This document shows positions 45,090 to 53,025 of a DNA stretch of 64,000 bases, piece by piece. The stretch spans positions 36,863-100,862 of the forward strand of contig PBNE01000001.1 in the NCBI GenBank assembly GCA_002722885.1. The letters are read 5' to 3'. The DNA is from Rhodospirillaceae bacterium (lineage in GTDB: Bacteria > Pseudomonadota > Alphaproteobacteria > SP197). The notes under the pieces were generated by a model. It was not told the DNA's origin, did no database searches, and saw only the letters and a program-made list of their open reading frames with translations. The translations under genes and the position numbers were made by a program. The first letter of the stretch is position 1; every line of letters begins with the position of its first letter.

Positions 45090-46345
45090 GCGACCCGGCG
45101 GCTCGCATCCTGAGCGCACGCCAGATAGGCCAACATGAACTGGTGCGGGTCGTCCATCAGAACCTTTTTCCAGGCACCCAGCGGCGTCCGCGACTGGATC
45201 AGGCCGCGCAGCACACCAACATGCTGGGTCACGCCCAGCGCCAGAACACCGGCCAGCTTGTCGTCCTTGAACGACAGGCGGATGTACTTCGAGCGGTCCT
45301 TGTCGACCGACACAGACTCATCACCGCCTTCGGCGCCGTCCCACAGGCCATAGGAGGTCGAGATCAGGCCCAGGGTGTTGAGCGTATTCATCACCAGGCT
45401 GCCACGGTAGGCCGTGCGCTTGCCTGCCATGTTCATCGCCGCGATGCGGCCGTGCTCGCTGGCGGTGGGCTGAATCGCGTGGACATCGTGACCGCCGGTC
45501 ATGAAGTCGAACCCGGCCGCCACGTCACCGGCGGCATAGATGTCCGGCACACTGGTTTCCATGTGTTCGTTGATCACAACACCCATGTCGGCGTTGATGC
45601 CGCTGCCTTCCAGGAAGCCCATATTGGACTTCACGCCGGTGGCGCAGACCACAAGATCGGCGCTAATCGAATCCTTGCCTTCCAGGGCCAGCGACAGGGT
45701 GCCGTCACCATTCTCGGAGACGCCGTTGACGCGTGTCGAGATCATCACCTTCACGCCCTGGGCCTCGCACCAGTCGGCGATCATGTCGCCGCCGGTCTTG
45801 TCCATCATGCGGGCAACCATGCGGTCTTCCATCTCAATGACCGTGAGGTTCACCTTCCGGGCGACCAGGGCTTCAAGAATGATGCAACCGATGAAACCGG
45901 CACCCATGAGGACGACGTTGTCGCCTTCCTTGGTGTTTTCGATGATCCCGCGCGCGTCGGCCAGGGTCCAGCAAGACATAACCTTGTCGAGATCCATGCC
46001 GTCGATCGGCGGACGGACCGGCGTGGCGCCGGTCGCCAGAAGAAGCTTGTGATAGGCTTGGGACCCACCGCTCTCCAGGCTCAGAGTCTTGCCCGAGGCA
46101 TCGATGCTGGCGACACGCTCGTGCTTGACCTCGATGCCCATGGCTTCGAAATGGTCGTCGGTGTGGCGCAGGTGCGTGCCGTCCTCGGCGATGTCTTCGG
46201 CCAGCAGATAAGGGATGGCCATGCGCGAATAGGGCGCTTCGGGTTCCCCCGAAATCAGGGTGATGTTGCCGCCATGCCCCATGCGCGACAGGGTTTCAGC
46301 AGCAATCACACCGGCCGGGCCGGCGCCTACGACGACAAAACTCAT
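45086..46345 (-). CDS. aorC: FAD/NAD(P)H oxidoreductase subunit of the aldehyde oxidoreductase
   Basis: 419 aa. FAD motif VVVGAGPAGVIAAETLS at the start, NAD(P) motif VVLMGAGFIGCIILEAL near 150, and FAD-closing VPDIYAAGDVAAGFDF near 265. It belongs to the pyridine nucleotide-disulfide oxidoreductase superfamily but lacks the CxxxxC disulfide. Placed after the AOR gene and coupled to the MoaD-like gene. By analogy to aorABC operons it passes electrons from the ferredoxin subunit to NAD+ (or the reverse). Confidence 0.85.
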   Translation of the reverse strand: MSFVVVGAGPAGVIAAETLSRMGHGGNITLISGEPEAPYSRMAIPYLLAEDIAEDGTHLRHTDDHFEAMGIEVKHERVASIDASGKTLSLESGGSQAYHKLLLATGATPVRPPIDGMDLDKVMSCWTLADARGIIENTKEGDNVVLMGAGFIGCIILEALVARKVNLTVIEMEDRMVARMMDKTGGDMIADWCEAQGVKVMISTRVNGVSENGDGTLSLALEGKDSISADLVVCATGVKSNMGFLEGSGINADMGVVINEHMETSVPDIYAAGDVAAGFDFMTGGHDVHAIQPTASEHGRIAAMNMAGKRTAYRGSLVMNTLNTLGLISTSYGLWDGAEGGDESVSVDKDRSKYIRLSFKDDKLAGVLALGVTQHVGVLRGLIQSRTPLGAWKKVLMDDPHQFMLAYLACAQDASRRVA

Positions 46346-46440
46346 GGTCCCAATCTCCCTACGTCTTCAAGAAGTCCGGCCGCTCCGGCTGCCCGGAAGC
46401 GGCCGGCTCCCATTCTCGTCTTTTGGCCGACCGGGTCTCG

Positions 46441-48261
46441 TCAGATACCCAGTCGTGCCAGCGTTTCGTTGCTCGGCTTGCCGTCTTCGGTCCACCCGCG
46501 GAGCGAGTAGTATTCCGGCATCATCTTGTCGAGCTCACTGACCTTGCCTTCGGCGCTGCCGGACGGGGCAGGCTCGTTCAGCATACGTGGCGGAAGCGTG
46601 TCATCGGCGGCGGTCAGACCTGCGGCCATGTTGAACACGCGCTCCAGCGTCCAGGTCCGTTCGCCGGATTCGATGCAACGCTCAAGAGTCCATTCACCCG
46701 GCAGAGCCGCATCAAGCTGCTCCACGAAGTCTTCCGGACCCCAGCCAGACGTGGTGAAGAGGCACAGGCCGGTCGAGTCGATCATCGACACGACATCCTG
46801 GCTTTCCTTCACCGGCTGAGCCTTGCCGTTGCCGGAGACGTCTTCCATGTCCGGGCCGAAGACATCGTGCTTAAGATGACAGGCACCGCGGTTCGACGTG
46901 GCGTAGCCCAGGCCCATGCCCTGCAGGGCACGGCTGTCGTAGCCGGCGAACTCCATACCCTTCACACCCATGAAGAGCTCGGGGTGGCCGTACTTCTCGC
47001 ACAGACGCTTGGAACCCAGTGCCAGGATCTTGCCGAAGCCTTCACCCTTGCCGGTCTTCTCGGCGAACACCGCCAGAGCCTCGGCGCTGCCGAAGCTGCA
47101 GTCGATACCGTCGGTGTCCTCTTTGGTGATGACGCCCATCTCGAAGAGCTCCATCGCCGCTGCCAGCGTCACACCGAACGAGATCGGATCCATGCCGTGC
47201 TCGTTCATCATGTAGTTGGCGAAGGTCATGGCATCGACGTCGTCGACACCCACCACCGGGCCGAAGCCATAGGCGGTTTCGTACTCAAGACCACCGGAAG
47301 CGTGGCGATACTCGGGCCGGTTCTTGATCGTGAAGTGCTCTTCATCGATATGCGCGATGCGCCCGCAGGCGATCGTGCAGCCGAAGCAGGCCTTGTTCGT
47401 GATCAGGTTGACGTGACCGTTCTCGTTGGGCGTGGTCGTCGCGGCCGGATTGACCTTGTCGATGCCCTCAAACTGAACTTCCTTGAAGTTCCTGGTCGGC
47501 AGTCCGCCCCACTCCTGCATCATGTCAATCATGGGATGGGTGCCGCCTTCGGTCAGCTCCTCGCGGCCGCCGGATTCGGCGAGCTTCGCGTGGGTGCTCT
47601 TGACGACATCCATGAACCGTTTGGGATCGTCGACCGTGACACCCTTGGTTCCATAGGCCGCAACCGCCTTGAGGTTCTTCGAACCCATGACAGCGCCGAC
47701 ACCACAACGGCCGGCGGCACGATGCAGATCATTCACCACCGCCGAGAACAGCACGCCGTTCTCACCGGCCTGGCCGATCGAGGCGATCTTGAGCTGCGGG
47801 TTCTGGTGCTTTGACTTGATCCACTCTTCGGTGTTCCAGACCGTCGTGCCCCAGATGTCGTCAGCCGGCAGAATCTCCACGTTGTCGTCATCGATATGGA
47901 GATAGACAGGCTTCTCGGCTTTGCCCTCGACCAGCAGCAGGTCGTAACCCGCGAACTTCAGAAAGGCACCGAACTTGCCGCCCGAGTTGGAGTCACCAAT
48001 CGCACCGGTCAGCGGACTCTTACAGATCACCGCATAACGGCCACTGGTCGAAGCCATTGTGCCGTTGAGCGGCCCGGTGGCGAAGATCAGGACATTGTCG
48101 GGGCCCATGGCATCAGCCTTGGGATCCATGTTCTCCATCAGATACTTTGTGCCGAGACCACGCTCACCGATGTAGGCGTTGGCCCACTCCATGTTGAGCG
48201 GTTCGGCCTGTGCGGTCCCCTTGGTCAGGTTGACGCGCAGAATTTGTCCTTGCCAAGACAT
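46441..48261 (-). CDS. aorB: Tungsten-type aldehyde:ferredoxin oxidoreductase catalytic subunit
   Basis: 606 aa. Binds a bis-pterin tungsten (or molybdenum) cofactor and one [4Fe-4S] cluster and oxidises aldehydes to acids or reduces acids. Cluster ligands are CFGCTIAC (292, 295, 299) with a fourth in DSTGLCLF near 500. Pterin-binding segments include GERGLGTKYL, TGPLNGTMASTSGRY, GRCGVGAVMGSKNLKA and GLGYATSNRGACHLKHD. GGGAGAA lies before ATG 48261. Second gene of the operon, 24 bp after the ferredoxin. An oxygen-sensitive enzyme class, uncommon in alphaproteobacteria. Confidence 0.93.
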   Translation of the reverse strand: MSWQGQILRVNLTKGTAQAEPLNMEWANAYIGERGLGTKYLMENMDPKADAMGPDNVLIFATGPLNGTMASTSGRYAVICKSPLTGAIGDSNSGGKFGAFLKFAGYDLLLVEGKAEKPVYLHIDDDNVEILPADDIWGTTVWNTEEWIKSKHQNPQLKIASIGQAGENGVLFSAVVNDLHRAAGRCGVGAVMGSKNLKAVAAYGTKGVTVDDPKRFMDVVKSTHAKLAESGGREELTEGGTHPMIDMMQEWGGLPTRNFKEVQFEGIDKVNPAATTTPNENGHVNLITNKACFGCTIACGRIAHIDEEHFTIKNRPEYRHASGGLEYETAYGFGPVVGVDDVDAMTFANYMMNEHGMDPISFGVTLAAAMELFEMGVITKEDTDGIDCSFGSAEALAVFAEKTGKGEGFGKILALGSKRLCEKYGHPELFMGVKGMEFAGYDSRALQGMGLGYATSNRGACHLKHDVFGPDMEDVSGNGKAQPVKESQDVVSMIDSTGLCLFTTSGWGPEDFVEQLDAALPGEWTLERCIESGERTWTLERVFNMAAGLTAADDTLPPRMLNEPAPSGSAEGKVSELDKMMPEYYSLRGWTEDGKPSNETLARLGI

Positions 48262-48285
48262 GGTCGTTTTCTCCCTTTCCGCGCG

Positions 48286-48765
48286 TCAGGCGTTGGCCAT
48301 CGACTTGTTGTCGGTCTCCGTCGCCCACTGCTTCATCCGGTCCAGGCCCGTCCAGGCGCTGTCGACATAAACAATGGCGTCGGTCGGGCAGGCTTCGGCG
48401 CACTGCGGGTCGCCGTCGCACAGGTCGCATTTGATGACCTTGCCGGTATCGGGGTTGTAGTTCACCGTGCCGAACGGGCAGGCGATGGTGCAGACCTTGC
48501 AGCCGACGCAAATGTCGTCCTTGACCTCGACCGCGCCGGTGTCCTTGTTGCGCACAAGCGCTTCGACCGGGCAGGCGTGGAGGCACCAGGCCTCTGCACA
48601 CTGGGTGCAGGTGTACGGGACAGACCGTTTGCCGTGTTCGAACTCGAAGATCTTGATCCTCGAGCGAGCCGGGTTGAACGTGCCTTCGTGTTCGAACGAG
48701 CAAGCCATCTCACACTGAAGACAGCTCGTGCACTTGTCCGGATCGATCAGAAGCGATTTCTGCAT
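48286..48765 (-). CDS. aorA: Four-cluster ferredoxin subunit of the aldehyde oxidoreductase
   Basis: 159 aa. Four [4Fe-4S] sites are visible: CTSCLQCEMAC (12-22), CTQCAEAWCLHACP, CVGCKVCTIACP and CDLCDGDPQCAEACP. This arrangement is that of HycB/AorA-type electron-transfer subunits. ATG 48765 is preceded by AAAGGGG; the track upstream to 48906 is untranslated leader. It is the first gene of the operon and links the tungsten subunit to the flavin subunit. Confidence 0.92.
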   Translation of the reverse strand: MQKSLLIDPDKCTSCLQCEMACSFEHEGTFNPARSRIKIFEFEHGKRSVPYTCTQCAEAWCLHACPVEALVRNKDTGAVEVKDDICVGCKVCTIACPFGTVNYNPDTGKVIKCDLCDGDPQCAEACPTDAIVYVDSAWTGLDRMKQWATETDNKSMANA

Positions 48766-48841
48766 CCTGTGCCCCTTTGTTGGCTTTACTATCGTCAAAA
48801 GTGGCGCGGAAGCAGCGGGCCCCACGCCTGATCGACGGCAT

Positions 48842-48869
48842 CTAAGACAGGCTTTTTCGGTCTGTCTAG
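48842..48869. repeat. Inverted repeat upstream of the aldehyde oxidoreductase operon
   Basis: CTAAGACAG and CTGTCTAG flank an 11-base spacer with a T5 run, and pair with one bulge. It lies about 80-105 bp before aorA and adjacent to the 42-bp tandem repeat. It could be an operator or a leader hairpin. Confidence 0.35.
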
Positions 48870-48879
48870 GGATTCCCGC

Positions 48880-48963
48880 CTTGTTGCGAGTCGTTTGCAA
48901 AAACAAAGGGTTTCAGCGGTTCTTGTTGCGAGTCGTTTGCAAAAACAACAGGTTTCAGCGGTT
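48880..48963. repeat. Tandem duplication of a 42-bp unit
   Basis: Two abutting copies (48880-48921 and 48922-48963) differ at two positions only. Each contains TTGCGAGTCGTTTGCAA, an imperfect palindrome reminiscent of Fur/Mur-type boxes, and each ends in the last codons and stop of the small pseudogene on the minus strand. It sits 115-200 bp upstream of aorA. Confidence 0.8.
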
Positions 48964-49227
48964 CCAGACAGCCGCATCGCTAAGTTCGTCTTTCTTGGCA
49001 TTCCACGCCGGAAGATCGAGCTCCACGAGCCCGTATCGCGCGATCAGCTCATCGACCGACCCGCTCTTGGCCTGATGAAACTGCACCGGCGCGCCTGCTG
49101 TGGTGACCACCATGAAGGTTTCACCGGCCTAGATGTGGTTCAGAACGGCCGCGGTGCCGTCGGGGCTCATCACGTGCAGAAGCCGCCCCCAAACGTGGGT
49201 GATGCTGCGCAATCCGTATAGTTCCAT
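48955..49227 (-). pseudogene. Small conserved protein gene interrupted by an amber codon
   Basis: From ATG 49227 the frame reads MELYGLRSITHVWGRLLHVM, then SPDG and LNHI, then TAG (49129-49131), then 57 further sense codons ending ELDLPAWNAKKDELSDAAVW-N-R and TGA. The product aligns along its length with the intact 88-aa protein at 60241-60507 (MSLFGLKGYSHG, VMSPDG, EFKAWTARKTELGEAVYR). The total of 90 residues equals its paralogue. Apart from the amber codon nothing is wrong. Function unknown; the family may be a small glutathione S-transferase-like or DUF fragment, but I cannot place it. Confidence 0.65.
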
Positions 49228-49334
49228 GGCCCGGTTGTCGCGCCCCCGGGCCCTGCGCGCAAGATCGGTCGTGGGCCCTTTCGCAAACGTGATCGTCCAT
49301 GCCATCGTGCCGGCTGTTCGTTCGGGGGCCCGCA

Positions 49335-50525
49335 ATGCGGCCGATTCCGGCCTTTGTGGCCGCCATCCTGTTGACGACGGCGCTGGGCTCGGTCCATGCG
49401 TTCAGTGTTTTTGTTGCCCCACTCGAGCTGAGCCTCGAAGCCGGGCGCGACACAATCAGTCTGGCCTACTCGATCGCGCTGCTCTCAATCACGGTGATGG
49501 TCCTTGTCGGACCGCGTCTGTGGCGGCTGGGCCCGCCGGCCCTGGTTGCCGCCGCATCCTTCATGGTGGCAGCGTCCGGCACGGCGCTGGCGACGATCCC
49601 TTCGGTGCCTACTCTTTACCTTGGTTACGGTGTGTTGTTCGGGCTGGCCAACGGCTCCGGCTACGGTTTTGCCCTGGTCATCGCCAGCCACGCCCTCCCA
49701 CACAAACGTGGAGTCGGCATGGGCGTGGTCACCGCCGTCTATGCCGTGGGGGCAATGGTCGCGGCCTGGCTGTTTCGCGAGAGTAACGCGGCCTGGGGCC
49801 ACGACACCACGCTGCTGATCGCAGCCGTGCTCTTTGCCGTACTGTCGGTCGTCACCGCGCTTCTGCTGCACATCTCCAAACTCACCATTGTCTGGCCCGA
49901 CCGGACCGCCGGGGCATCGGCAGGCAGCAGCGTCACCAATCGCGAACTCGCTCTTTTGTGGCTCGGATTCGGTGCCGGAGGCATGGCCGGGCTGATGGCC
50001 CTGGGCCACGCTGCCGAGGTTGTGCGTGCCCACGGCGGCGCGGAAACTCTCATCACCATCGGGGTCATGATTGTGACCGGCACCAATGCGGCGGGTGGTT
50101 TTGCGGCAGGTTGGCTGGCCGACCGCGGCCAGATGCGCCGCATGCTGCTGGGCCTGCCGGTGCTGGCTTTCGCCGCGCTGGTTCTGCTCGCGCTCGACCC
50201 CAATGCGCTATGGACCATCACCCTTCTGGCACTCGTGCAGATCTCCTACGGCGGCATCATCGTGCTCTATCCCGTGGCCGTCACACATATGGCGGGGCCA
50301 TCGTGGGGTCCCATCATCTATGGCCGAGTGTTCACCTGCTGGGGTGTCGTGGGCTTCAGCGGCCCCTGGTTGGCCGGCTGGCTCTTCGAGCGGACCGGCG
50401 GCTACACATGGGCCTTTGTGGTGGCTGCCGCCATCGCCTGTTTTTCGACCCTTGCGGTCATTGGGCTACGGGGCCGGCTCAGCGCTTCCGCCGGGACTCC
50501 AGAAATGCCGACAGCCGACGTTTAA
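49335..50525 (+). CDS. MFS transporter
   Basis: 396 aa, about twelve membrane helices, OFA/oxalate-formate-like arrangement. The N-terminal VAAILLTTALGSVHAFSVFV, PLELSLEAGRDTISLAYS, the loop-2/3 region LWRLGPPALVAAA and the central loop WPDRTAGASAGSS are typical. ATG 49335 begins the first helix directly, while the frame is open to 49299. Downstream it overlaps the crotonase gene tail-to-tail by 47 bp. It might import a carboxylate for the catabolic genes next door. Substrate unknown. Confidence 0.82.
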   Translation: MRPIPAFVAAILLTTALGSVHAFSVFVAPLELSLEAGRDTISLAYSIALLSITVMVLVGPRLWRLGPPALVAAASFMVAASGTALATIPSVPTLYLGYGVLFGLANGSGYGFALVIASHALPHKRGVGMGVVTAVYAVGAMVAAWLFRESNAAWGHDTTLLIAAVLFAVLSVVTALLLHISKLTIVWPDRTAGASAGSSVTNRELALLWLGFGAGGMAGLMALGHAAEVVRAHGGAETLITIGVMIVTGTNAAGGFAAGWLADRGQMRRMLLGLPVLAFAALVLLALDPNALWTITLLALVQISYGGIIVLYPVAVTHMAGPSWGPIIYGRVFTCWGVVGFSGPWLAGWLFERTGGYTWAFVVAAAIACFSTLAVIGLRGRLSASAGTPEMPTADV

Positions 50526-51240
50526 CCTCGTCATCGGCAAAACACCGGGATTCGAGCGTCTTTTCAGCATCGAGTTGCGCATCGAACCCCAGGTCACCGT
50601 AGAGCAGGGTCTTCATGTTGGCCGCGCCCAGAGGCGGGAATTCCGCAATGCGTTCAGCGAACGCCTGGACATGCTCCTGCAGGTCATCATCGGGAACGAT
50701 CTCGGCGACGAAACCCATGGCCGACGCCTCCTCGGTCGGGAAAATCCGCTCCGAAAGATAAAGTTCCATGGTCCGCGCCAGACCGATCTGGTGCGGCAGG
50801 AACCATGACAGGCCGCCAGACACACTGAACCCGAGCGATGCATCGGGCAGGCCCAGCCGCGCCGATTGTGCCGCGATCCTGAGATCAGACATTGCGGCAA
50901 ACTCCATCCCCGCGCCCAGGCAGACGCCGTTGATCGCAGCGATCACCGGCTTCGGGGCGTTGCGGCAGGCCCGGGCCATCGCCTGGTAACGCGGGGTGTT
51001 GGCTGCAAAACCGGCTTCGTCCAAGCCATCCATCTCCTTGATGTCACCGCCCGCCGTGAAGGCGCGGCCTGCGCCGGTGAGGCACAACACAGCGACCTCA
51101 TCGTCGTCCACGGCTGCAGAGATCCAGGCCAGCAGCCGGTCGAGCCGGTCGCCGTCGACGGCGTTGAGCACCTCGGGGCGATTCATCGTGGCCCAGGACA
51201 CCACGCCCCGCCGCTCGACCCGAAGCTATTCCGCATTCAT
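50479..51240 (-). CDS. Enoyl-CoA hydratase/isomerase (crotonase) with an amber codon at position 5
   Basis: The natural start is ATG 51240, which overlaps the stop of the upstream oxidase gene (ATGA). The frame then reads MNAE-TAG-LRVERRGVVSWATMNRPEVLNAV, with TAG at 51226-51228 where a Gln or Glu is usual. The rest is a complete crotonase: GAGRAFTAGGDIKEM and INGVCLGAGMEFAAMSDLRIA (oxyanion loops), GLPDASLGFSVSGGLSWFLP. A GTG at 51204 could start a 241-aa form lacking the first strand. Last gene of the Rieske operon; expected to hydrate or isomerise an acyl-CoA intermediate. Functional status uncertain. Confidence 0.78.
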
Positions 51241-52541
51241 GCCTCGGCTCCAGCGGTCAACCTTGCATAGGCGATCTTCGCGCGGAACACCGGTGCCGTG
51301 ATCCACGATGGCGGGAAGCGCTGCAGATCTTCATAAGCTGTCATGTCGGCGACAAGATCGGTGTCCTCCCCCGCCGCCAACTCAGCCACGGCTCGGCCAG
51401 AGATCGTGCCCTTGGCCGCGCCGACACCGTTCTGGCAGACTGCCGCCCAGATGCCGTCGGCCAGCGCGCCGCACTTGGGCACATGATTGCGCGACATGCA
51501 GAGCACGCCGCCCCAGGTATCCTCAAACCCCACGTCGGGCACCATGGGGAAGCGCTTCTTCAACGTCTCCTCATGCTCACGGCGAATCGAGTCGTGATCA
51601 TCGGGCCGGATCGTGAAGTCAGGCCGGTGGCGCAGACTGCGCCGGATCAGGAGCCGCTTGTCCTGAGTGTAACGCATGGTGGTCGCACCCAGCGTGGAGG
51701 GGATCGTGCCCCAGTCCCCCTCACCGCCCAGTGCAACCTGTTCGGATTCTGTCAGTGGCCGCGTCAGACTAGCAAAGGTATGCATGGTCAGAAGCTGATG
51801 CTTCAGGAACCCGAACCCAGGCGTCCAGCCGTTGGTCGACAGCACGACCTGCGGTGTTGTGACGCTGCCCCCGGCTGTGGTCAGAATCTTGGACGGGCCG
51901 TCATCAAACGCGACAACCGCCGAGTCCTCATAGACCTCGACATTCTCCGGCATCGACCGTGCCAGCCCGGTCACCAGAGCCGCGGGTTGCATCAGGATGC
52001 AGCCGGGTGTGAAGAGGCCAAAGTTGAAATAGTCGGTCCCGAGATAGGTCTTCAGGCGTGCGGCATCCCACAGCTCATGCACCTCACCCAGACCGCCCAG
52101 GCGGGACGCCATGACCTCCAGGTTACGCCGCCCCCTGTTCGTGGCTGCAACATGAACCTTGCCACGATGGCTCCACTGGCAGCGGATCTGGTGCTGCTCG
52201 ATGAGTTCAGCGAGCCAGGCGATGGCCATCCGGTTGACGCGAATCTGGCGGTGATCGTGTTCGGGCTGTTCCTGCGAGATCGCGTGGGGCAGATCGATCA
52301 CAAAACCGGAGTTGCGCCCCGAGGCATTCTCACCGATGCGGCCGGCCTCCAGCAGCACGACCCGGTCATCGGGCCGCAACTCGCCCAGACGCCGCGCGGC
52401 AGCCAGGCCCGAGAACCCACCGCCGACGACGACCCAGTCCGCCGTGCTGTCGCCATGCAATACCGACGCGGGCGGCTGGTCACCCAACCCGTTGTACCAG
52501 CCGTTGCTGTGATCATTCTTCGGGAAGCTCGTGACCTTCAC
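51237..52541 (-). CDS. FAD-dependent amine oxidase of the DAO family
   Basis: 434 aa. FAD motif DWVVVGGGFSGLAAARRLGEL (about 35-55), then GENASGRNSGFVIDLPHAI, LTRPLTESEQVALGG and near the C-terminus CQNGVGAAKGTISGRAVAEL. It is the same broad family as the oxidase at 26339, but divergent in the active-site half. It could remove an N-methyl or amino group produced by the Rieske enzymes (sarcosine/dimethylglycine-like). It overlaps the crotonase start and follows the cupin gene by 26 bp. Confidence 0.85.
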   Translation of the reverse strand: MKVTSFPKNDHSNGWYNGLGDQPPASVLHGDSTADWVVVGGGFSGLAAARRLGELRPDDRVVLLEAGRIGENASGRNSGFVIDLPHAISQEQPEHDHRQIRVNRMAIAWLAELIEQHQIRCQWSHRGKVHVAATNRGRRNLEVMASRLGGLGEVHELWDAARLKTYLGTDYFNFGLFTPGCILMQPAALVTGLARSMPENVEVYEDSAVVAFDDGPSKILTTAGGSVTTPQVVLSTNGWTPGFGFLKHQLLTMHTFASLTRPLTESEQVALGGEGDWGTIPSTLGATTMRYTQDKRLLIRRSLRHRPDFTIRPDDHDSIRREHEETLKKRFPMVPDVGFEDTWGGVLCMSRNHVPKCGALADGIWAAVCQNGVGAAKGTISGRAVAELAAGEDTDLVADMTAYEDLQRFPPSWITAPVFRAKIAYARLTAGAEA

Positions 52542-52567
52542 GACCGTGCCCCCTCAGGCAAGATGGG

Positions 52568-52954
52568 TCAGCTCTTGGGCTCGGGCGGAACCGGTGTGTG
52601 GACGACCGTGCTCTGGCCGGCCTTCGATTCCGTGCAGGGCGCGACGGCGAAGAAAAACTTCGCGGCCTCGTTCGCGACATAAATCAGCTCGGTGCCGGCC
52701 GGCAGCCACATGATGTCGCCGGCACCGACCGTGTGAATGCCCTCTTCAGTATGAATCTCCATGGTGCCTTTAAGGCCATAGATGATCTCGTCATAGGTGA
52801 CGGTCCAAGGGATGTGGCAGTTCTCGAACACACCAATGCCGCCGCCTAGCTTGTTGCTGATCGCACAGTTGACGGTGGCCACCACGTTGCCGCCACCGCC
52901 TTCCTTCACCGTTAGATCGATCGCGTTTCCGTCGTATTTCTTCGCGTCACTCAT
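52568..52954 (-). CDS. Cupin-domain protein (EutQ-like)
   Basis: 128 aa single cupin: HIPWTVTYDEIIYGLKGTMEIHTEEG, GAGDIMWLPAGTELIYV and KFFFAVAPC. The WTVTYDEIxY form, with no double His before the Glu, is that of EutQ-like cupins. The C-terminus is a proline-rich tail (VHTPVPPEPKS). In an operon with Rieske, M24 and oxidase genes it might be a small lyase, isomerase or binding protein. It does not show the HxH pattern expected of cupin DMSP lyases. Confidence 0.8.
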   Translation of the reverse strand: MSDAKKYDGNAIDLTVKEGGGGNVVATVNCAISNKLGGGIGVFENCHIPWTVTYDEIIYGLKGTMEIHTEEGIHTVGAGDIMWLPAGTELIYVANEAAKFFFAVAPCTESKAGQSTVVHTPVPPEPKS

Positions 52955-53025
52955 GTTTGTCTCCCCGGACCGGAATATGTCGGAGCGACGTTAGCGCGAC
53001 TTCGCGGCACACACCATGCAGATCG

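Noticed and set aside
45143..46510. Long plus-strand frame (455 codons) opposite aorC
   Set aside because: Antisense shadow of a gene with clear FAD and NAD motifs; its own translation shows no family features.
46423..47814. Long plus-strand frame (463 codons) opposite aorB
   Set aside because: Lies wholly antisense to a well-supported AOR gene; His/Arg-rich translation with no motif. Typical GC-rich shadow frame.
48880..48963. CRISPR-like repeat
   Set aside because: Only two copies, directly abutting with no spacers, and partly within an old coding region: a tandem duplication.
28144..51228. TAG reassigned to an amino acid in this organism
   Set aside because: TAG ends many sound genes here (uup, recX, the Rrf2 gene, sufU, proW and others), so it still works as a stop.
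52568..52954. Cupin DMSP lyase (DddQ/DddL/DddW)
   Set aside because: The HxH...E metal pattern of those lyases is missing; closer to EutQ-like cupins.
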